Shown piece after piece: positions 48,059 to 59,329 of a stretch of 64,000 nt of DNA (position 1 is its first letter; every line of letters starts with the position of its first letter). The position numbers and the translations under genes are program-made. The notes beneath the pieces were generated by a model, which saw only the letters and a list, made by a program, of their open reading frames with translations, was not told where the DNA came from and ran no database searches. This DNA comes from Dugong dugon (lineage: Eukaryota > Chordata > Mammalia > Sirenia > Dugongidae), in assembly GCA_030035585.1 (NCBI GenBank), contig CM057460.1, forward strand, positions 132,602,714-132,666,713, given 5' to 3'.

Positions 48059-50745
48059 TTACCATAGTTTGTTTATCCATTCGTCTGTTGATGGGCATCT
48101 AGGTTGTTCCCATCTTTTTGCTATTGTGAACAATGCTGCCATGAACATAGATGTGCATATGTCTATTAGAGTGATGACTATTATTTCTCTAGGATATATT
48201 CCTAGGAGTGGAATTGCTGGATCGAATGGTATGTCTATTTCTAGCTTTCCGAGGAAGTGCCATATCATTTTCCAAAATGGTTGTATCATTTTGCATTCCC
48301 ACCAGCAGTGCATATGAGTTCCGATCTCCCCACAGCCCCTCCAACATTTGTTATTTCCAGTGTTTTTGATTCGTGCCAGTAATGCCGGGGTGAGATGGTA
48401 TCTCATTGTGGTTTTAATTTGCATTTCTCTAATGGCTAGTGATAGTGAGCATTTCCTCATGTGTCTGTTGGCCATTAGAATGTCTTCTTTGATGAAGTGT
48501 CCATTTCCTTTGCTCATTTTTTAATAGGATTATTTGTATGTTTGTTGTAGAGGTGTTGGATTTTCTTGTAGATTATGGAGATTAGACTTTTGTCTGACTT
48601 GTACTGTCCAAAAATTTTTTCCCAGTGTGTAGGTTCTCTTTTTACTCTTCTGGTGAAATCTTTTGAAAAGCATAGGTGTTTGATTTTTAGCAGATCCCAG
48701 TTGTCTAGCTTATCTTATGGGTTTTGTGTGTTAATGGTTATGGTTTGTATCCTGTTAATGCCATCTATTAAGGCCTGAAGTGTTGGTCCTATTTTTTTCT
48801 TCTATGAACTTTATAGTTATAGACTTTATATTCAGGTCTTTGATCCATTTTGAAGTAGTTTTTGTATACGGCGTGAGGTATGGGTCCTGTTTCACTTTTT
48901 TGCAGATGGATATCCGGTTTTGTGAGCACCATTTGTTAAAAAGACTGTCTTTTCCACATTTGATGGACTTGGGCCCTTGTCGAAGATCAGGTGAGCGTAG
49001 GTGGATGGATTTACATCTGGGTTCTCAATTCTGTTCCATTGGTCAATGTACCTGTCGTTGTACCAGTACCAGGCTGTTTTGACTACTGTAGCTGTATAGT
49101 AGGTAATCTGGTCAGGTAGTGTGAGTCCTCCAACTTTACTCTTCTTTTTAAGTAGTGCTTTACTTATTCGGGGCTTCTTCCATCTCCATATAAAGTTAGT
49201 GATTGGTTTTTCCAACTCTTTGAAGAATGTTGCTGGTATTTAGATTGAGATTGCGTTGTGTTTGTAAATTGCATTGCGTAGAATTGTCATTTTCACAATG
49301 TTGAGTCTGCCTATCCATGAGCATGGTATGCTTTTCCATTTATGCAGATTCCTTTGGGTTTCATGCAGTAGTGTTTTGTAGTTTTCTTTGTATAAATATT
49401 TTATATCCCTGGTCAGATTTATTCCTAAGTATTTTATCTTTTTAGGGGTTATTGAAAATGGTATTGTTTTCCTGATTTCCTTTTCATCATTCTCCTTATT
49501 GGTGTATAGGAATCCAACTGATTTTTGAATGTTTATCTTGTATCCTGCTACTCTGCTGAATCTTTCTGTTAGTTCCAGTAGATTTCTCATAAAGTCTTTA
49601 GGGTTTTCTATGTACAGTATCATATCATCTGCAAACAGGGACAGTTTAACTTCTTCGTTACCAATTTGAATGCCCTTTATTTCTTTCTCTTGCCTTATTG
49701 CTCTAGCTAGAAGTTCCAGAACAATGGTAAATAGGAGTGGTGATAAAGGGCATCCTTGTCTTGTTCCTGTTTTCAAGGGGAATGTTATCAGCCTCTCTCC
49801 ATTAAGAATGATGTTGACCATTGCTTTTGCATAGATGCCCTTTATTAAGTTGAGAAATTTCCCTTGTATACCTATTTTATTGAGAGTTTTGATCAGGAAT
49901 GGGTTTTGGACTTTGTCAAATGCCTTGTCTGCATCAGTTGAGATGCTCATGTGATTCTTTTCTTTTCTTTTATTTATGTGGTGGATTACGTTGATGGATT
50001 TTCTTATGTTGAACCATCCTTGTCTACCTGGTATGAATCCTACTTGGTCATGGTGTATTATTTGTTTGATATGATGCTGAATTCTATTGGCTGGAATTTT
50101 CTTAGAATTTTTGCATCTATATTCATGAGAGATATTGGTCTGTAATTTTCTTTTTTTGTGATGTCTTTGCCTGGTTTTGGTATCAGCATTATGCTGGCTT
50201 CATAGAATGAATTTGGAAGTGTTGCTTCCTCTTCTATGCTCTAAAATAGCTTGAGTAGTACTGGTACAAGCTCTTCTGTAAATGTTTTGTAGAATTCTCC
50301 AGTGAAGCCGTCTGGGCCAGAGGTTTTTTTGGTTGGGAGTTTTTTTTATTACCTTTTCAATCTCTTCTCTTGTCATGGGTCTGTTCAGATTTTCAACATC
50401 ACTTTGTTGTAGTTTGGGTAGGTCTTGTGTTTGTAGAAATTTATCTTTTTCCTCTAGGTTTTCAAATTTGTTGGAATATAGTTTTTCATAATATTCTGTT
50501 ATAACCTTTTTTATTTCAGTTGTGTCTGTTACAATGTCCCCCATTTCATTTCTTATTTGGGTTATTTGTGTCCTCTCCTGTTTTTCTCTTGTCAGCCTCT
50601 CCAGTGATTTGTCAATTTTGTTGATTCTTTCAAAGAACCAACTTTTGGTTTTGTTGATTCTTTCTATTGTTTTCTATTCTCTATTTCATTTATTTCTGCT
50701 CTGATCTTTACTATTTTCTTTCTTCTGGTGGTTGTGGCTTTTTTT
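48059..50745 (-). pseudogene. L1 ORF2 remnant: RT, C-terminal and cysteine-rich parts
   Basis: The best-preserved LINE coding stretch here. Open minus-strand pieces are: 50200-50544 (linker, TEIKKVITEYYEKLYSNKFE); 49240-49950, 236 codons, RT palm and thumb with [14 protein letters not shown] and the catalytic FADDM (codons at 49621-49635); 48892-49215 (thumb/connection, [18 protein letters not shown]); and 48059-48517, 152 codons, with the cysteine-rich motif [18 protein letters not shown]. Stops and frameshifts separate them. ORF2p would nick DNA and copy L1 RNA at the nick. This copy lacks the endonuclease. Confidence 0.9.
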
Positions 50746-51291
50746 TGCTGTTATCTTTCCCCGATGGTCATGGCCATACCTTTTGAGACTGAGGCAGATT
50801 GGCTTCTTGTATTCCTTGTCTCTTCAGCTTCTGCTTCTGTTTCCTGTGACCCCTTGGCTCTCGGGCCTCATGCCTGCATCTGCCCTGCTGGGGCAAGTGT
50901 TCCAAAGCTTGGTAGTTCCACCAGTAAGTGCCTGGAGACACTCACTCCACCAGGAAGCCTCCTGTGCACAGGCACTCAGCTCCCTTCCTTCATGGGTTGG
51001 CAAGCCTAGCTCCACCGGTAAGTGCCTGGAGTACCCCACTCTGCCAGGAAGCCTCCTGCTCACAGGCACTCAGCTCTCTCACTCTGTGGGTTGGCTCCAG
51101 TGCCGTCTTGCACCGGTCTCCTGTTTCTGCTGCTATTTTTTCTCTGCCACTGCCGCTCATCTGCCACTGCAGGTTCTCTGCTGTTGCTGGTCTTCTGCTA
51201 TTGCTGCTCCTCCATCCATTCACAGTTTCAAAACCACTTCCACATTTTAGATATCTGTTAGAACAGCCCCCACTCTCACAGTACCAAATTC
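50746..51291 (-). mobile_element. MaLR internal leader, truncated
   Basis: Minus-strand partner of the LTR at 51292-51790. The tRNA-Leu primer site appears as CACAGTACCAAATT on the plus strand near 51277-51290, and CCACTTCCACATTTTAG follows. A CTG-rich region (CAG on the coding strand) spans about 51110-51215, as in the leader at 16811. A 94-bp stretch is tandemly duplicated here (50914-51007, 51008-51101), while the 16727 leader has one unit. It ends in the L1. Confidence 0.78.
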
Positions 51292-51790
51292 TGTCTTATT
51301 CATCTAGTGTTGCTCTAACAGAAATACCACAAGTGGATGGTTTAAGAAACAGAAGTTTATTTCCTTACAGTAAAGTAGGCTAAAAGTCCAAATTCAGGGT
51401 ATCAGCTCCATGGTAAGGCTCTCTCTCTTGGCCTTCTCATCAGTGTTTCCACGGACTAGGAGCTTCTTGGTGCAGGCACCCCATTCCAGAGGATGTGCTC
51501 TACTCCTGCCACTGCTTTCTTGATGGTATAAGGTCCCCCACTCTCTGCTTGCTTCCCTTTCGTTTTATCTCTTGAGAGATAAAAGGTGGTGCAGGCCACA
51601 CCCCAGGGAAACTCCTTTTACATTGGATCAGGGAGGTGACCTGGGTAAAGATGGTGTTACAATCCAACCCTAATGCTCTTTAACATAAAATTATAATCAC
51701 AAAATGGAGGCAAACCACACAATTCTGGGAATCATGGCACAGCCAAATTGATACACACGTTTTTGGAGGGACATAATTCAAACCAGGACA
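51292..51790 (-). mobile_element. MaLR-type LTR, same family as 16232
   Basis: 499 bp. The plus strand runs TGTCTTATTCATCTAGTG to CATAATTCAAACCAGGACA, the reverse complement of a TG...CA LTR. It shares the ATCTCTTGAGAGATAAAAGG block and the CCTGGGGTGTGGC-type block with 16232-16726. It is inserted in the L1 at 46749-52697. Confidence 0.87.
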
Positions 51791-52697
51791 CTGAGTAATG
51801 AATAAAGACAAAAAGGGAAAAAGAGGGAAAAGAAAACAAAACAAATTTTAAAAAAGTAATAAGAACAAGAAAAGCCCCCAAAACAAGAGAAAAAAAAAGA
51901 AACCCACAGAAAAAGAAACGCTCTCAGGGATTCCTCTGTGCATCTGCGCAAGCTGAGGGGGTAGGTCCCAAGCCTTGTAGCACTGCCCTGACAGAACGGA
52001 CTCCCATCTAGAGAAAAGGAAAAGAAAACAAACAATTCAAAACAAACAAAATCCCCAGGATCCCACCAATGTGGCAGCCCAGACAGAGAAGCAGTTCCAC
52101 ACTCAAACGGAGCTCCGCAGCCCCTCAGGAAGAAGCAAAGATGGTGCATGGAGCCAGGTATTTGAGCGAAAGGAGGTAGTGAGAGGTAAGGAAGAAATCA
52201 AAAGAAGTGGAAAAAAGAAATACCAGCAGCCAACAAATGGCACTCAGGGGGCCAGTCACTGTGAGTGGGTGGAATCCAAGCAGCTGGTGCTTCCCGGCCA
52301 AAAGACTGTGGCCGTGGGAAGCAGAGGAGACCAAGTAGGGGTGAAGAACGGTGGGGGGTGGGAAAGCGTATATCGCAAATTAATGGTTGTTTTGTCTCCT
52401 GCTGGAAGCTCCATGAAGCTGCTTTCTCGTACCCCCTATTTGCTGGTCTCTGATAGGAGTCCAAGATGGCAGATCTGTGGTGTGTTAGCTGATAGGGGAC
52501 CTCTGCATGAATCTCTCCTCGCTCTCCATTCTCTATCAGTTTTCTCACTCCATTGGTGCTTGGCTGAGTTCTTTATCTCTTCATTTGATGTTTTATGGTT
52601 TCAGGATTGCTGTTTTCTCTGTTTGGCTTAGTTTTTTGGATCTTTGTTGTGGAGGGACGGTGTGGTGCTTCTGCCTAGAGCACCATTTTGCTGGAAG
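51791..52697 (-). promoter_or_regulatory. L1 5' UTR (internal promoter region)
   Basis: GC-richer than its surroundings. The first ~70 bases on the minus strand resemble the 5' end of the L1 at 39197. L1 5' UTRs hold the RNA polymerase II promoter. A plus-strand (antisense) frame of 186 codons spans 52071-52631. I see no ORF1 start beyond it before the MaLR insertion. Confidence 0.65.
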
Positions 52698-53317
52698 TGT
52701 CTGATTAAATTTTGAATGCTAAAACTAATTTATATTGTTCCACTACATTCCAATTTATCATGATATTTTATCATTTTTATAAATTTCTGAAAACAATTTG
52801 CTAATACTACATTTAAGAATTTCGTGTCTGTATTTATTAGAGACATTGGCCTGTAACTTTCTTTTCTTCTAATATCCTTGTCAGGGATTGATATTAAGGT
52901 TTTGCTGGTTTTATAAAATGTGTTAAAAAGTGACCCTTCTTCTTATATTCTAAATAAGTTTTCATGTAAAAATGATATTATTTCTTCCATAAATGTTTGG
53001 AAGAATCCATCAGCCAAGAATGTACTGGACTATTTGGACTTAAAGTTTTCTTTTTGGGAAGGATTTTAATTATAAATTAAATATCTCTAATAGATACAGG
53101 GCTATTCAGACATTCTATTTCTTCTTGTATTAGTTGTGCTGAATTGTGTTATTCAAGAGTTAGTTTATTTAGTCTCTATTGTCAAATGTATTGGAAAAAG
53201 TTTAAAATTTATTATGGGTCCTCCAAGATATGGTCAATTTTCGTGGTAGCCCACCTTTTATCTATTTTATTTAGTATATTAAGCATAATTATTTTGAAGT
53301 CTTTGATGGCTACCTTT
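52698..53317 (-). mobile_element. Older L1 (L1M-type) ORF2 fragment
   Basis: The plus strand carries worn reverse-complement RT landmarks: TATTTATTAGAGACATTGGC with CTGTAACTTTC, TGGTTTTATAAAATGTG and TTCTTCCATAAATGTTTGG. It is much more diverged than the L1 to its left. Confidence 0.75.
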
Positions 53318-53482
53318 AAAAACCCGATGCCGTCAATTCAGTTACAACTTATAGTGACCCTATAGGTTAGAGTACAGCTATCCCATATGGTTTCCAAGGA
53401 GTGGCTGGTGAATTCTAACTGCTGACCTTTTGGCTGGCAGCTGAGCAGCTGAGCTCTTAACCATTGAGCCACCAGGGCAGCT
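53318..53482 (-). mobile_element. AfroSINE inside an old L1
   Basis: The plus strand shows CCGATGCCGTCAATTCAG, TTATAGTGACCCTATAGG, TTTCCAAGGAGTGGCTGG and TTAACCATTGAGCCACCAGG. The L1 phrase GATGGCTACCTTTAAA before it recurs partly as CTAACTTTAAAGTC after it, so ACTTTAAA/CCTTTAAA may be the duplicated target. Confidence 0.9.
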
Positions 53483-54974
53483 AACTTTAAAGTCAGTATT
53501 AAATCTGGATTTGTTTATATGCAGTATTTTATCTTTCAATTATCAGTCCTTTTTTTTGCATTGATGCCTAGATATTCATTGTCATTATTATTATTAATAC
53601 TATTAATTGTGCACCTATCATTGTGAGCAATATATTGTAGAAAATCTAGAGTATGTTACCTTCATCTAAAGTTAATTGAAAATTGTTCTGCTAGGTAATA
53701 AATTGCCATTGACACACCTGTTAGGCTTATTTCATCTGGGTCTGTTTCAGTTTTGTTGCTACTGTGACAGTATCTTCCTTATACCTAAGGCATTGCCTTT
53801 CTTTTTTCTGAATGGCTGGGATGTTTATTAAAGTTTCTCCACTGTAATAGAGGCTGAACACCAATGTCTCTCTAGCTTTCTTTGCTTCAGTACCACACTA
53901 TCTTAATGGCTATAATTTTTATAATAATCTTTCAAATATGGTAATAAAGTATAGATTTATTCATCTTTTTCATTATTATGTTGGCTATTTTTGGTCTTTT
54001 GCATATTCATATACATTTAAGGATCAGGTTATAATCTTACACACACACACACATCCACACACACACACATATTCTGGGATTTTGATTGTTATTGCATTAA
54101 TTCCAAAGATTAGTTTGGAAAGAATTGTATTGTATATAATATTTAATCTTCCAATACATGGAAATGGTATATCTCTCCATGTTGGGGGATATTCTTTAAT
54201 TTCTCTCAGTAATGTTTTATAGTTTTTCTGTAACAGTATTGAAGAGATTTTGCTAACTTTATTCCTAGTTTTTTGTTTGTTTGCTTTTTGATGAAATTAA
54301 ATGAAATCCTTTAAAAAATACATTATTTTATAACATTGTGTGGGTGATACCTAGAAACACAATTAATTTTTATATATTGATTTTGTATTTAGCGATTTTC
54401 AAAAATAATTTTAATTCTTAAGGCTCATCTGTTGGTTCGTTTTTATTTTTCTGTATACAGATTTGTGAAGCTGTGCATCACAGATTTATTTATTCCTTTT
54501 ATTTTTTATACCTATAAATTTGATGAAGAATTTGGGCTATTTTATTTATAGGGAAGCTACTAATTGGATTGTGAATTGGTTTGTTAGCTATAGTACTATT
54601 TTGATTTTCTATTTTTTGTGTAAATTTTTATAAGTTGTGTTTTCAAGGTATTTTAATATTTCACCTATATTTTAAAATTTATTTCCATAAAGTTGTTCAT
54701 AAAGTACTTTTGTTAGTTGTTTATTACCTGGAAGACCTGAAGCAATGTTTCTTTTTCTTTCCTAGTATTGTTTCTTTGAATAGTTTTTTCTCTCTTTATT
54801 TTAATCATTCTTGATAGGGGTTTGTCAATTTCATTAGCTTTTTCAAAGAAACAACTTTGGCTTTGTGGATTTTCTCTGTGGTAGATTTTTTTTTTCCTAT
54901 ACCACAGATTTCTACTTTTATCTTTACTGCTTGCTTGCTCCAACTACTTTTGAGTATATATATATATATTTTAA
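53483..54974 (-). mobile_element. Older L1 (L1M-type) ORF2 fragment, continued
   Basis: Landmarks on the plus strand: TTGGTCTTTTGCATATTCAT, GTTATTGCATTAATTCCAAA, TTGTCAATTTCATTAGC and TTTTTCAAAGAAACAACTT. The minus-strand frame at 54713-54943 (76 codons) keeps FFEKANEIDKPLSRMIKIKRE, the conserved linker before RT. A (CA)n tract at 54039-54070 interrupts it. Confidence 0.8.
54039..54070. repeat. (CA)n microsatellite
   Basis: ACACACACAC run with a CATCC interruption. Confidence 0.97.
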
Positions 54975-55463
54975 TTTTCTAACTCATTGAGATCTATTGG
55001 ATTCCAAGATGATTTTATGAAGAAACTGTTTTGTAAACTTGGTATTGAAGGATGAACTGGAGGTACCCAGTCTCCCCCAGCCCCCACACCCAATGCTCAC
55101 ACACACACACAGACACACACAGACACACACAGAGTTTGAAAAGTTCAAAGAGTATGAACTAAATCTCAGAGATAAAGTCTGTTGGCAGTTAGCGGTGAAT
55201 TGACAACATTTCCCAATCCATCTGTCCCATCCTCCTGTCCAGTGTGGGAAATAGTGAGAAAATTCATATTACTATTCTGTAAAAATATCCTCAGATAAGT
55301 TATTTGTACAAAATAATCTTTTAAGACACTAAAAATTCAGAAATCATTGTTATATCCTGTAAAGTGAAATATATAACACTAAAGTTTTTCATTTTAATTG
55401 CTTGTCTTACTCAAATTTGTTATATTTAAATTGAAGTCATGTTACTGAATGCTTTAAATATGT

Positions 55464-55498
<35 letters not shown>

Positions 55499-55541
55499 GT
55501 AAACTAGGAAAATAGGCTTAGAATATATGAGATTGTTTAAG
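54975..55541. other. Unassigned AT-rich sequence with (CA)n and poly-T
   Basis: Contains an interrupted CACACACAGACACACACAGA microsatellite (about 55098-55132) and a 33-base T run (55465-55497). The T run probably is the reverse A-tail of a retroelement, but no body is evident on its right except the L1 at 55542. Confidence 0.5.
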
Positions 55542-57201
55542 ATTCTTTTTTGTGTGTGATATAGGTAAAACTTTACAGAGAAAATTTGTTTTTAGTTTCT
55601 CATTAAACAGTTAATACACAAATTTTTCTGTGACAGTTGTTGCCAACCCCATTGTGTGTCAACACTTTCCTCTTCTCCCCAGATTCCCTGTTTCCATTCT
55701 TTCAGTTTTCTTGTCTCTTCCTGCTTTGGGGCTAGTCTACCCATTAGTCTCTTATACATGACTGAACCATGAAGAATGACACTTACGTGTTTTATTGATG
55801 ACCCTATAGACCTGTCTAATCTTTGGCTGAATGGTGAACCTCAGGAGAGACATCAGTACTTAGTTAAAAGGGTGTCTGGGGGCCTATACTCTTGGGGTTT
55901 CTGCAGTCTCAGACCAGCAAGTCTAGTGTTTTTTTTTTTTTTGTAAACTTGAATTTTGTTCTACATTTTTCTCCTGCTCTGTTTGGGACCCTCTTTTGTG
56001 ATACCTGCCAGAGCAGTTGCTGGTGGTAACCAGGCACCATCTAGTTGCTCTGGGCTCAGTTTGGTGGAGGTTGTGGTAGTTGTGGTCCATTAGTCCTTCA
56101 GACTAATCTTTCCTAAGTGTCTTTTGTCTTCATTCACCTTTTCTCCAGCCTAAATGGGACCAGTAGGTGTATCTTAGATGGCTGCTGGCAGGCTTTTAAG
56201 ACCCCAGCTGCTACTCACCACAGTTGGATGTAGAACATTTTCTTTATAGACTATGTTATGCTAATTGAGGTAGATGTCCCCCAAGACCATGGTCCCCAGC
56301 CCTCAGCCCAATATCTCAGTTTCTCAGAGGTTTTGATGTGTCCATGAAGCTTCTATGAATTTGCCCTGGTCAAGGTGTGCTGACTTCCCCATTACTGTGT
56401 ACTGTCTTACCCTTCACGAAAGTTATGAGTTTATCTACGATCTAGTCAGTGTTTTTCCCTCCTCACTCCTCCCTTCCCTCATAACCATCAAAGATTGTTT
56501 CTTTCTGTGTGGAAACATTTACATGTGTTTTTATGATAGTGGTCTCATACTGTATTTGTCTTTTTGTTATTAACTTATTTCACTCATCATAATGCCCTCC
56601 GGATTCATCCATGTTGTGAGATGCTTCGCAGATTCATCATTGTTCTTTATTGTTGCGTAGTGCTCCATTGCGTGCATGTACCGTAGTTTGTTTATCCATT
56701 CATCTGTTGATGGGCGCTTAGGTTGTTTCCATCTTTTTGCTATTGTGAATAAGGCTGCAATGAACATCTTTTTGCATATATCTATTCGTGTGATGGTTCT
56801 TGTTTCTCTAGGATATTTTCCTAGGACTGAGATAGCTGGATGGCACAGTATTTCTATTTCTAGCTTTTTAAGGAAGCTCCATACTGTTTTCCAAAATGGT
56901 TGTATCATTTTGCATTCCCACCAGCAGTGCATAAGAATTCCAACCTTCCCACAACTTCTCCAATATTTATTATTTTCTTTTTTTGTTTGATTCATGACAG
57001 TAATGTCGAGGTGAGATGGTATCTCATTGTAGTTTTGAATTGCATTTCTCTAATGGCCGCTGATCGTGAGCATTTCGTAATGTGTCTCTGAGCCATCTAG
57101 GCTATTATTAATGGTATTGCTTTCATGATTTCCTTTCCATAGTTGTATTTATTGGTGTATAAGAAGCCAGTGATTTTGTATGTCTATCTTGTATCCTACT
57201 G
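55542..57201 (-). mobile_element. L1 LINE, 5'-truncated: ORF2 end and 3' UTR
   Basis: Minus-strand L1 tail with the single-terminus 3' UTR (TTTCTCATTAAACAGTTAAT, TGTTGCCAACCCCATTGTG on the plus strand). The ORF2 C-terminus includes a 141-codon frame at 56570-56995 carrying [20 protein letters not shown] and [20 protein letters not shown]. Beyond 57095 a short RT piece (TAATGGTATTGCTTTCATGA) follows out of order, showing an internal deletion. Confidence 0.88.
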
Positions 57202-57424
57202 TGAACTCTTCCCCATTTCCAACTGTATGTTCCACCTCTTCTTTTGAACGTTTCTCTAGCAACTCAAACTCAGTGTGTTAAGAACTGAATTTTAACCTCC
57301 CCTACAAAAAAATGTTTTCTGTCCTTTGCTCCATAAACAAGAAAACAACAAACTCCTGTAATTCAAACACAATAACACAGAATCGTATGAGCTCCCCTTC
57401 TCTTCTCCATTGTTAGGATAAAAT
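57202..57424. other. Unassigned spacer
   Basis: About 220 bp with no recognised feature. Confidence 0.5.
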
Positions 57425-57640
57425 TACCAGTAGCAGTTGCTGTAGAATTGATTCTTACTCATGGCAATGCCATGTGTGTCAGAGTAGAGCTGTGCTCCAC
57501 AGGGTTTTCAATGGCTTATTTTTCAGAAGTAGATTACCAGGCCTTTCTTCTGATGTGCCTCTGGGTGAGCTCAAAACACCAACATTTTAGTTAGCAGCCA
57601 AGCTCATTAACTGTTTGTACCATCCAGAAACTCCAGGATA
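57425..57640 (-). mobile_element. AfroSINE, variant form
   Basis: The plus strand carries AGCAGTTGCTGTAGAATTGA, TTCTTACTCATGGCAATGCC, GTAGATTACCAGGCCTTTC and GTTTGTACCATCCAGAAACT. The layout equals the minus-strand copy at 23878. Confidence 0.85.
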
Positions 57641-57791
57641 AAATTTGCCTCTATAATAATAAATTTAACATGACATCTTAAGAGTGCCTTATAATTTTTT
57701 CTTTTGCACATTTTAGAACTTTGACCCTTGTAATTCACTTTCAAATGTTTAGAATCATGAATTTCTTTGTGAAACCTCAGTTGCTTAATTT

Positions 57792-57870
57792 TGTTGTTGT
57801 TAGGTGCACTCGAGTCAGTTCCAACTCATAGAGACCCTATGTATAACAGAATTAAACACTGCCTGGTTGA
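57792..57870 (-). mobile_element. RTE or AfroSINE 3' tail fragment
   Basis: TTTTGTTGTTGTTAGGTGCA, CTCGAGTCAGTTCCAACTC and AACAGAATTAAACACTGCC match the shared 3' tail. Only ~80 bp are present, too short to tell RTE from SINE, although the AAACACTGCC part favours RTE. Confidence 0.8.
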
Positions 57871-57997
57871 GAAAAATAAATTCATTGTAAATTATATAAA
57901 AAATACTTTGATATGGAGTTTTTACTTGATTACAAGTTGGTTGTGATTGATGGATACAGAATAATTGTTAATTCAGAATATACTGTTATTCTCAAAT

Positions 57998-58216
57998 TGT
58001 TGTTAGATGCTGTTAAGTTAATTTCAACCCATAACAACTCTATAGGACAGAGTAGAACTTCCTCATAGGGTTTCCTGGGCTGTAATCTTTATGAAAGCAG
58101 ATTGCCAGGTCTTTCTCCCATGAAGCCGCTGGGTAATTTTGAACTGCTAACCTTTCCTGAACCACCAACCTATCTGCTAGCAGCCAGCATTAAATTGTTG
58201 TATCACCAGTGCTCCT
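57998..58216 (-). mobile_element. AfroSINE
   Basis: TTGTTGTTAGATGCTGTTAA, CAACTCTATAGGACAGAGTA, GATTGCCAGGTCTTTCTCCC and a worn head (CACCAGTGCTCC). Confidence 0.87.
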
Positions 58217-58405
58217 TAAATAAATCCACTGATCTCTGTACTCCTTACATTTTATAAAAGTAGACATTGACAATTTGAAATATGACCATTAAAGGGTTAC
58301 TAGAAAGCCAGGAATCTGGAAAAATAAAGTACTATAAGGAACACTTGAGGTAGGTAGCCTACATTATTTAACACGATAAGTAGAAGACTTAAGCATTTAT
58401 GATTT

Positions 58406-58725
58406 GTTGTTGTTGTTAGCTGAATTGAGTCCGGCAGACTTAGAATAGACATAGAATAACCATGTACAAAAAACCATTCCACAACAGAACAGCTGTACAA
58501 CAGATCCATAGGGTTTTCATTGGTTGATTTTTGGAAGTAGCTGCCAGTCTTTTCTTCCTAGTTGATCTTAGTCTGGAAGCTCTGCTTAGACCTGTTCAGC
58601 ATCATAGCAACACACAAGCCTCCACTAACAGACAGGTGGTGGCTGTAAATGAGGTTCATTGGCAGGGAATCAAAACTAGGTCTCCCATATGAAACACAAG
58701 AATTCTACCACTGAACAATTGTCTT
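58406..58725 (-). mobile_element. AfroSINE, second type (longer body)
   Basis: The plus strand begins with the tail TTGTTGTTGTTAGCTGAATT. It continues with AGGGTTTTCATTGGTTGAT, TTTCTTCCTAGTTGATCTT, TCTGGAAGCTCTGC, and ends in a head with ATCATAGCAACACACAAGCC and GGAATCAAAACTAGGTCTCC. Its middle part resembles the RTE 5' region at 60220-60320 (GAGCTTCCAGACTAAGACAG, CTGAAAAAATTAGCCAGTG). This suggests a SINE made partly from RTE. Confidence 0.85.
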
Positions 58726-58739
58726 ATAAAGCATCTGCC

Positions 58740-59270
58740 TCAGTCCATGCCCCAGGCAATGATTCAGACAAAGCCTCTTTAGACTCAGCTGGGTTAATCT
58801 CATTAAATGGGGATAGAAGGGGTAATGGTTTTACTGGAGAGGGTGGTAGGAGACAAACATGGAGTAATCTCTTCAGATGGGTGTGAGAAGGCTAGTTTTG
58901 TTGGCAGGAGTGAGTTAACAGACTTTAGGGGCTCAGTGTCTCCAACTTCCTGATTATTTGCCCACATGTGCCCATTCCAAGTTTCAGGATCCCATTTCTT
59001 CCCTATCAATGCCCTCACTTTAACTTCAGAGACCTCTCAAAGTTGGCAATTGAGTTGGCGTTATAATTCAGCCACTCTTACAATAAGATTCTGGGTTTGG
59101 TTTTTGGCAATATCAGCTTTGTTACTACAAGAAATAAGGCTTTCTTTCAAGGCACAAGTGGAAACTTTGAGGTAGTTTATGCAGCACTTGAGCTTTGACT
59201 CTGAAGCCCTGAGCTCACCTCTTTCTCTCACCAGTTTGTATAGCAAAAGTAGAACAAACCAACCAGATTC
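58740..59270 (-). pseudogene. Antisense open frames beside ERV-L pol, possibly a gag piece
   Basis: Two minus-strand frames lie end to end: 59061-59246 (61 codons, charged, helical: LVRERGELRASESKLKC) and 58803-59018 (71 codons with ALIGKKWDPETWNGHMW). They are separated by a stop but keep one direction. They look like one worn gene rather than chance frames, and ERV-L gag is a candidate. The orientation is opposite to the pol remnant at 59330, so a rearrangement would be needed. I am not sure of the identity. Confidence 0.4.
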
Positions 59271-59329
59271 CTTATGAAAAAATTATATGGCAAAGTTTTC
59301 TCAGTATGAAAAAAATCGTAGAAAGATAT

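Larger units (their letters stand above)
46749..52697 (-). mobile_element. L1 LINE, minus strand, with 5' UTR and duplicated 3' terminus
   Basis: The 5' end is at 52697 (CAGCAAAATGGTGCTC on the minus strand), similar to the L1 5' end at 39197 including ACAACAAAGATCC. The 5' UTR (51791-52697) is followed by an inserted MaLR LTR plus leader (50746-51790), and ORF1 plus most of the endonuclease are missing at that point. ORF2 from the linker through RT to the cysteine-rich end occupies 48059-50745. The 3' UTR runs to 46986. Beyond it lie the ~100-bp block, a T-tract (the A-tract, 46869-46886) and a second terminus (46749-46862). Confidence 0.88.
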
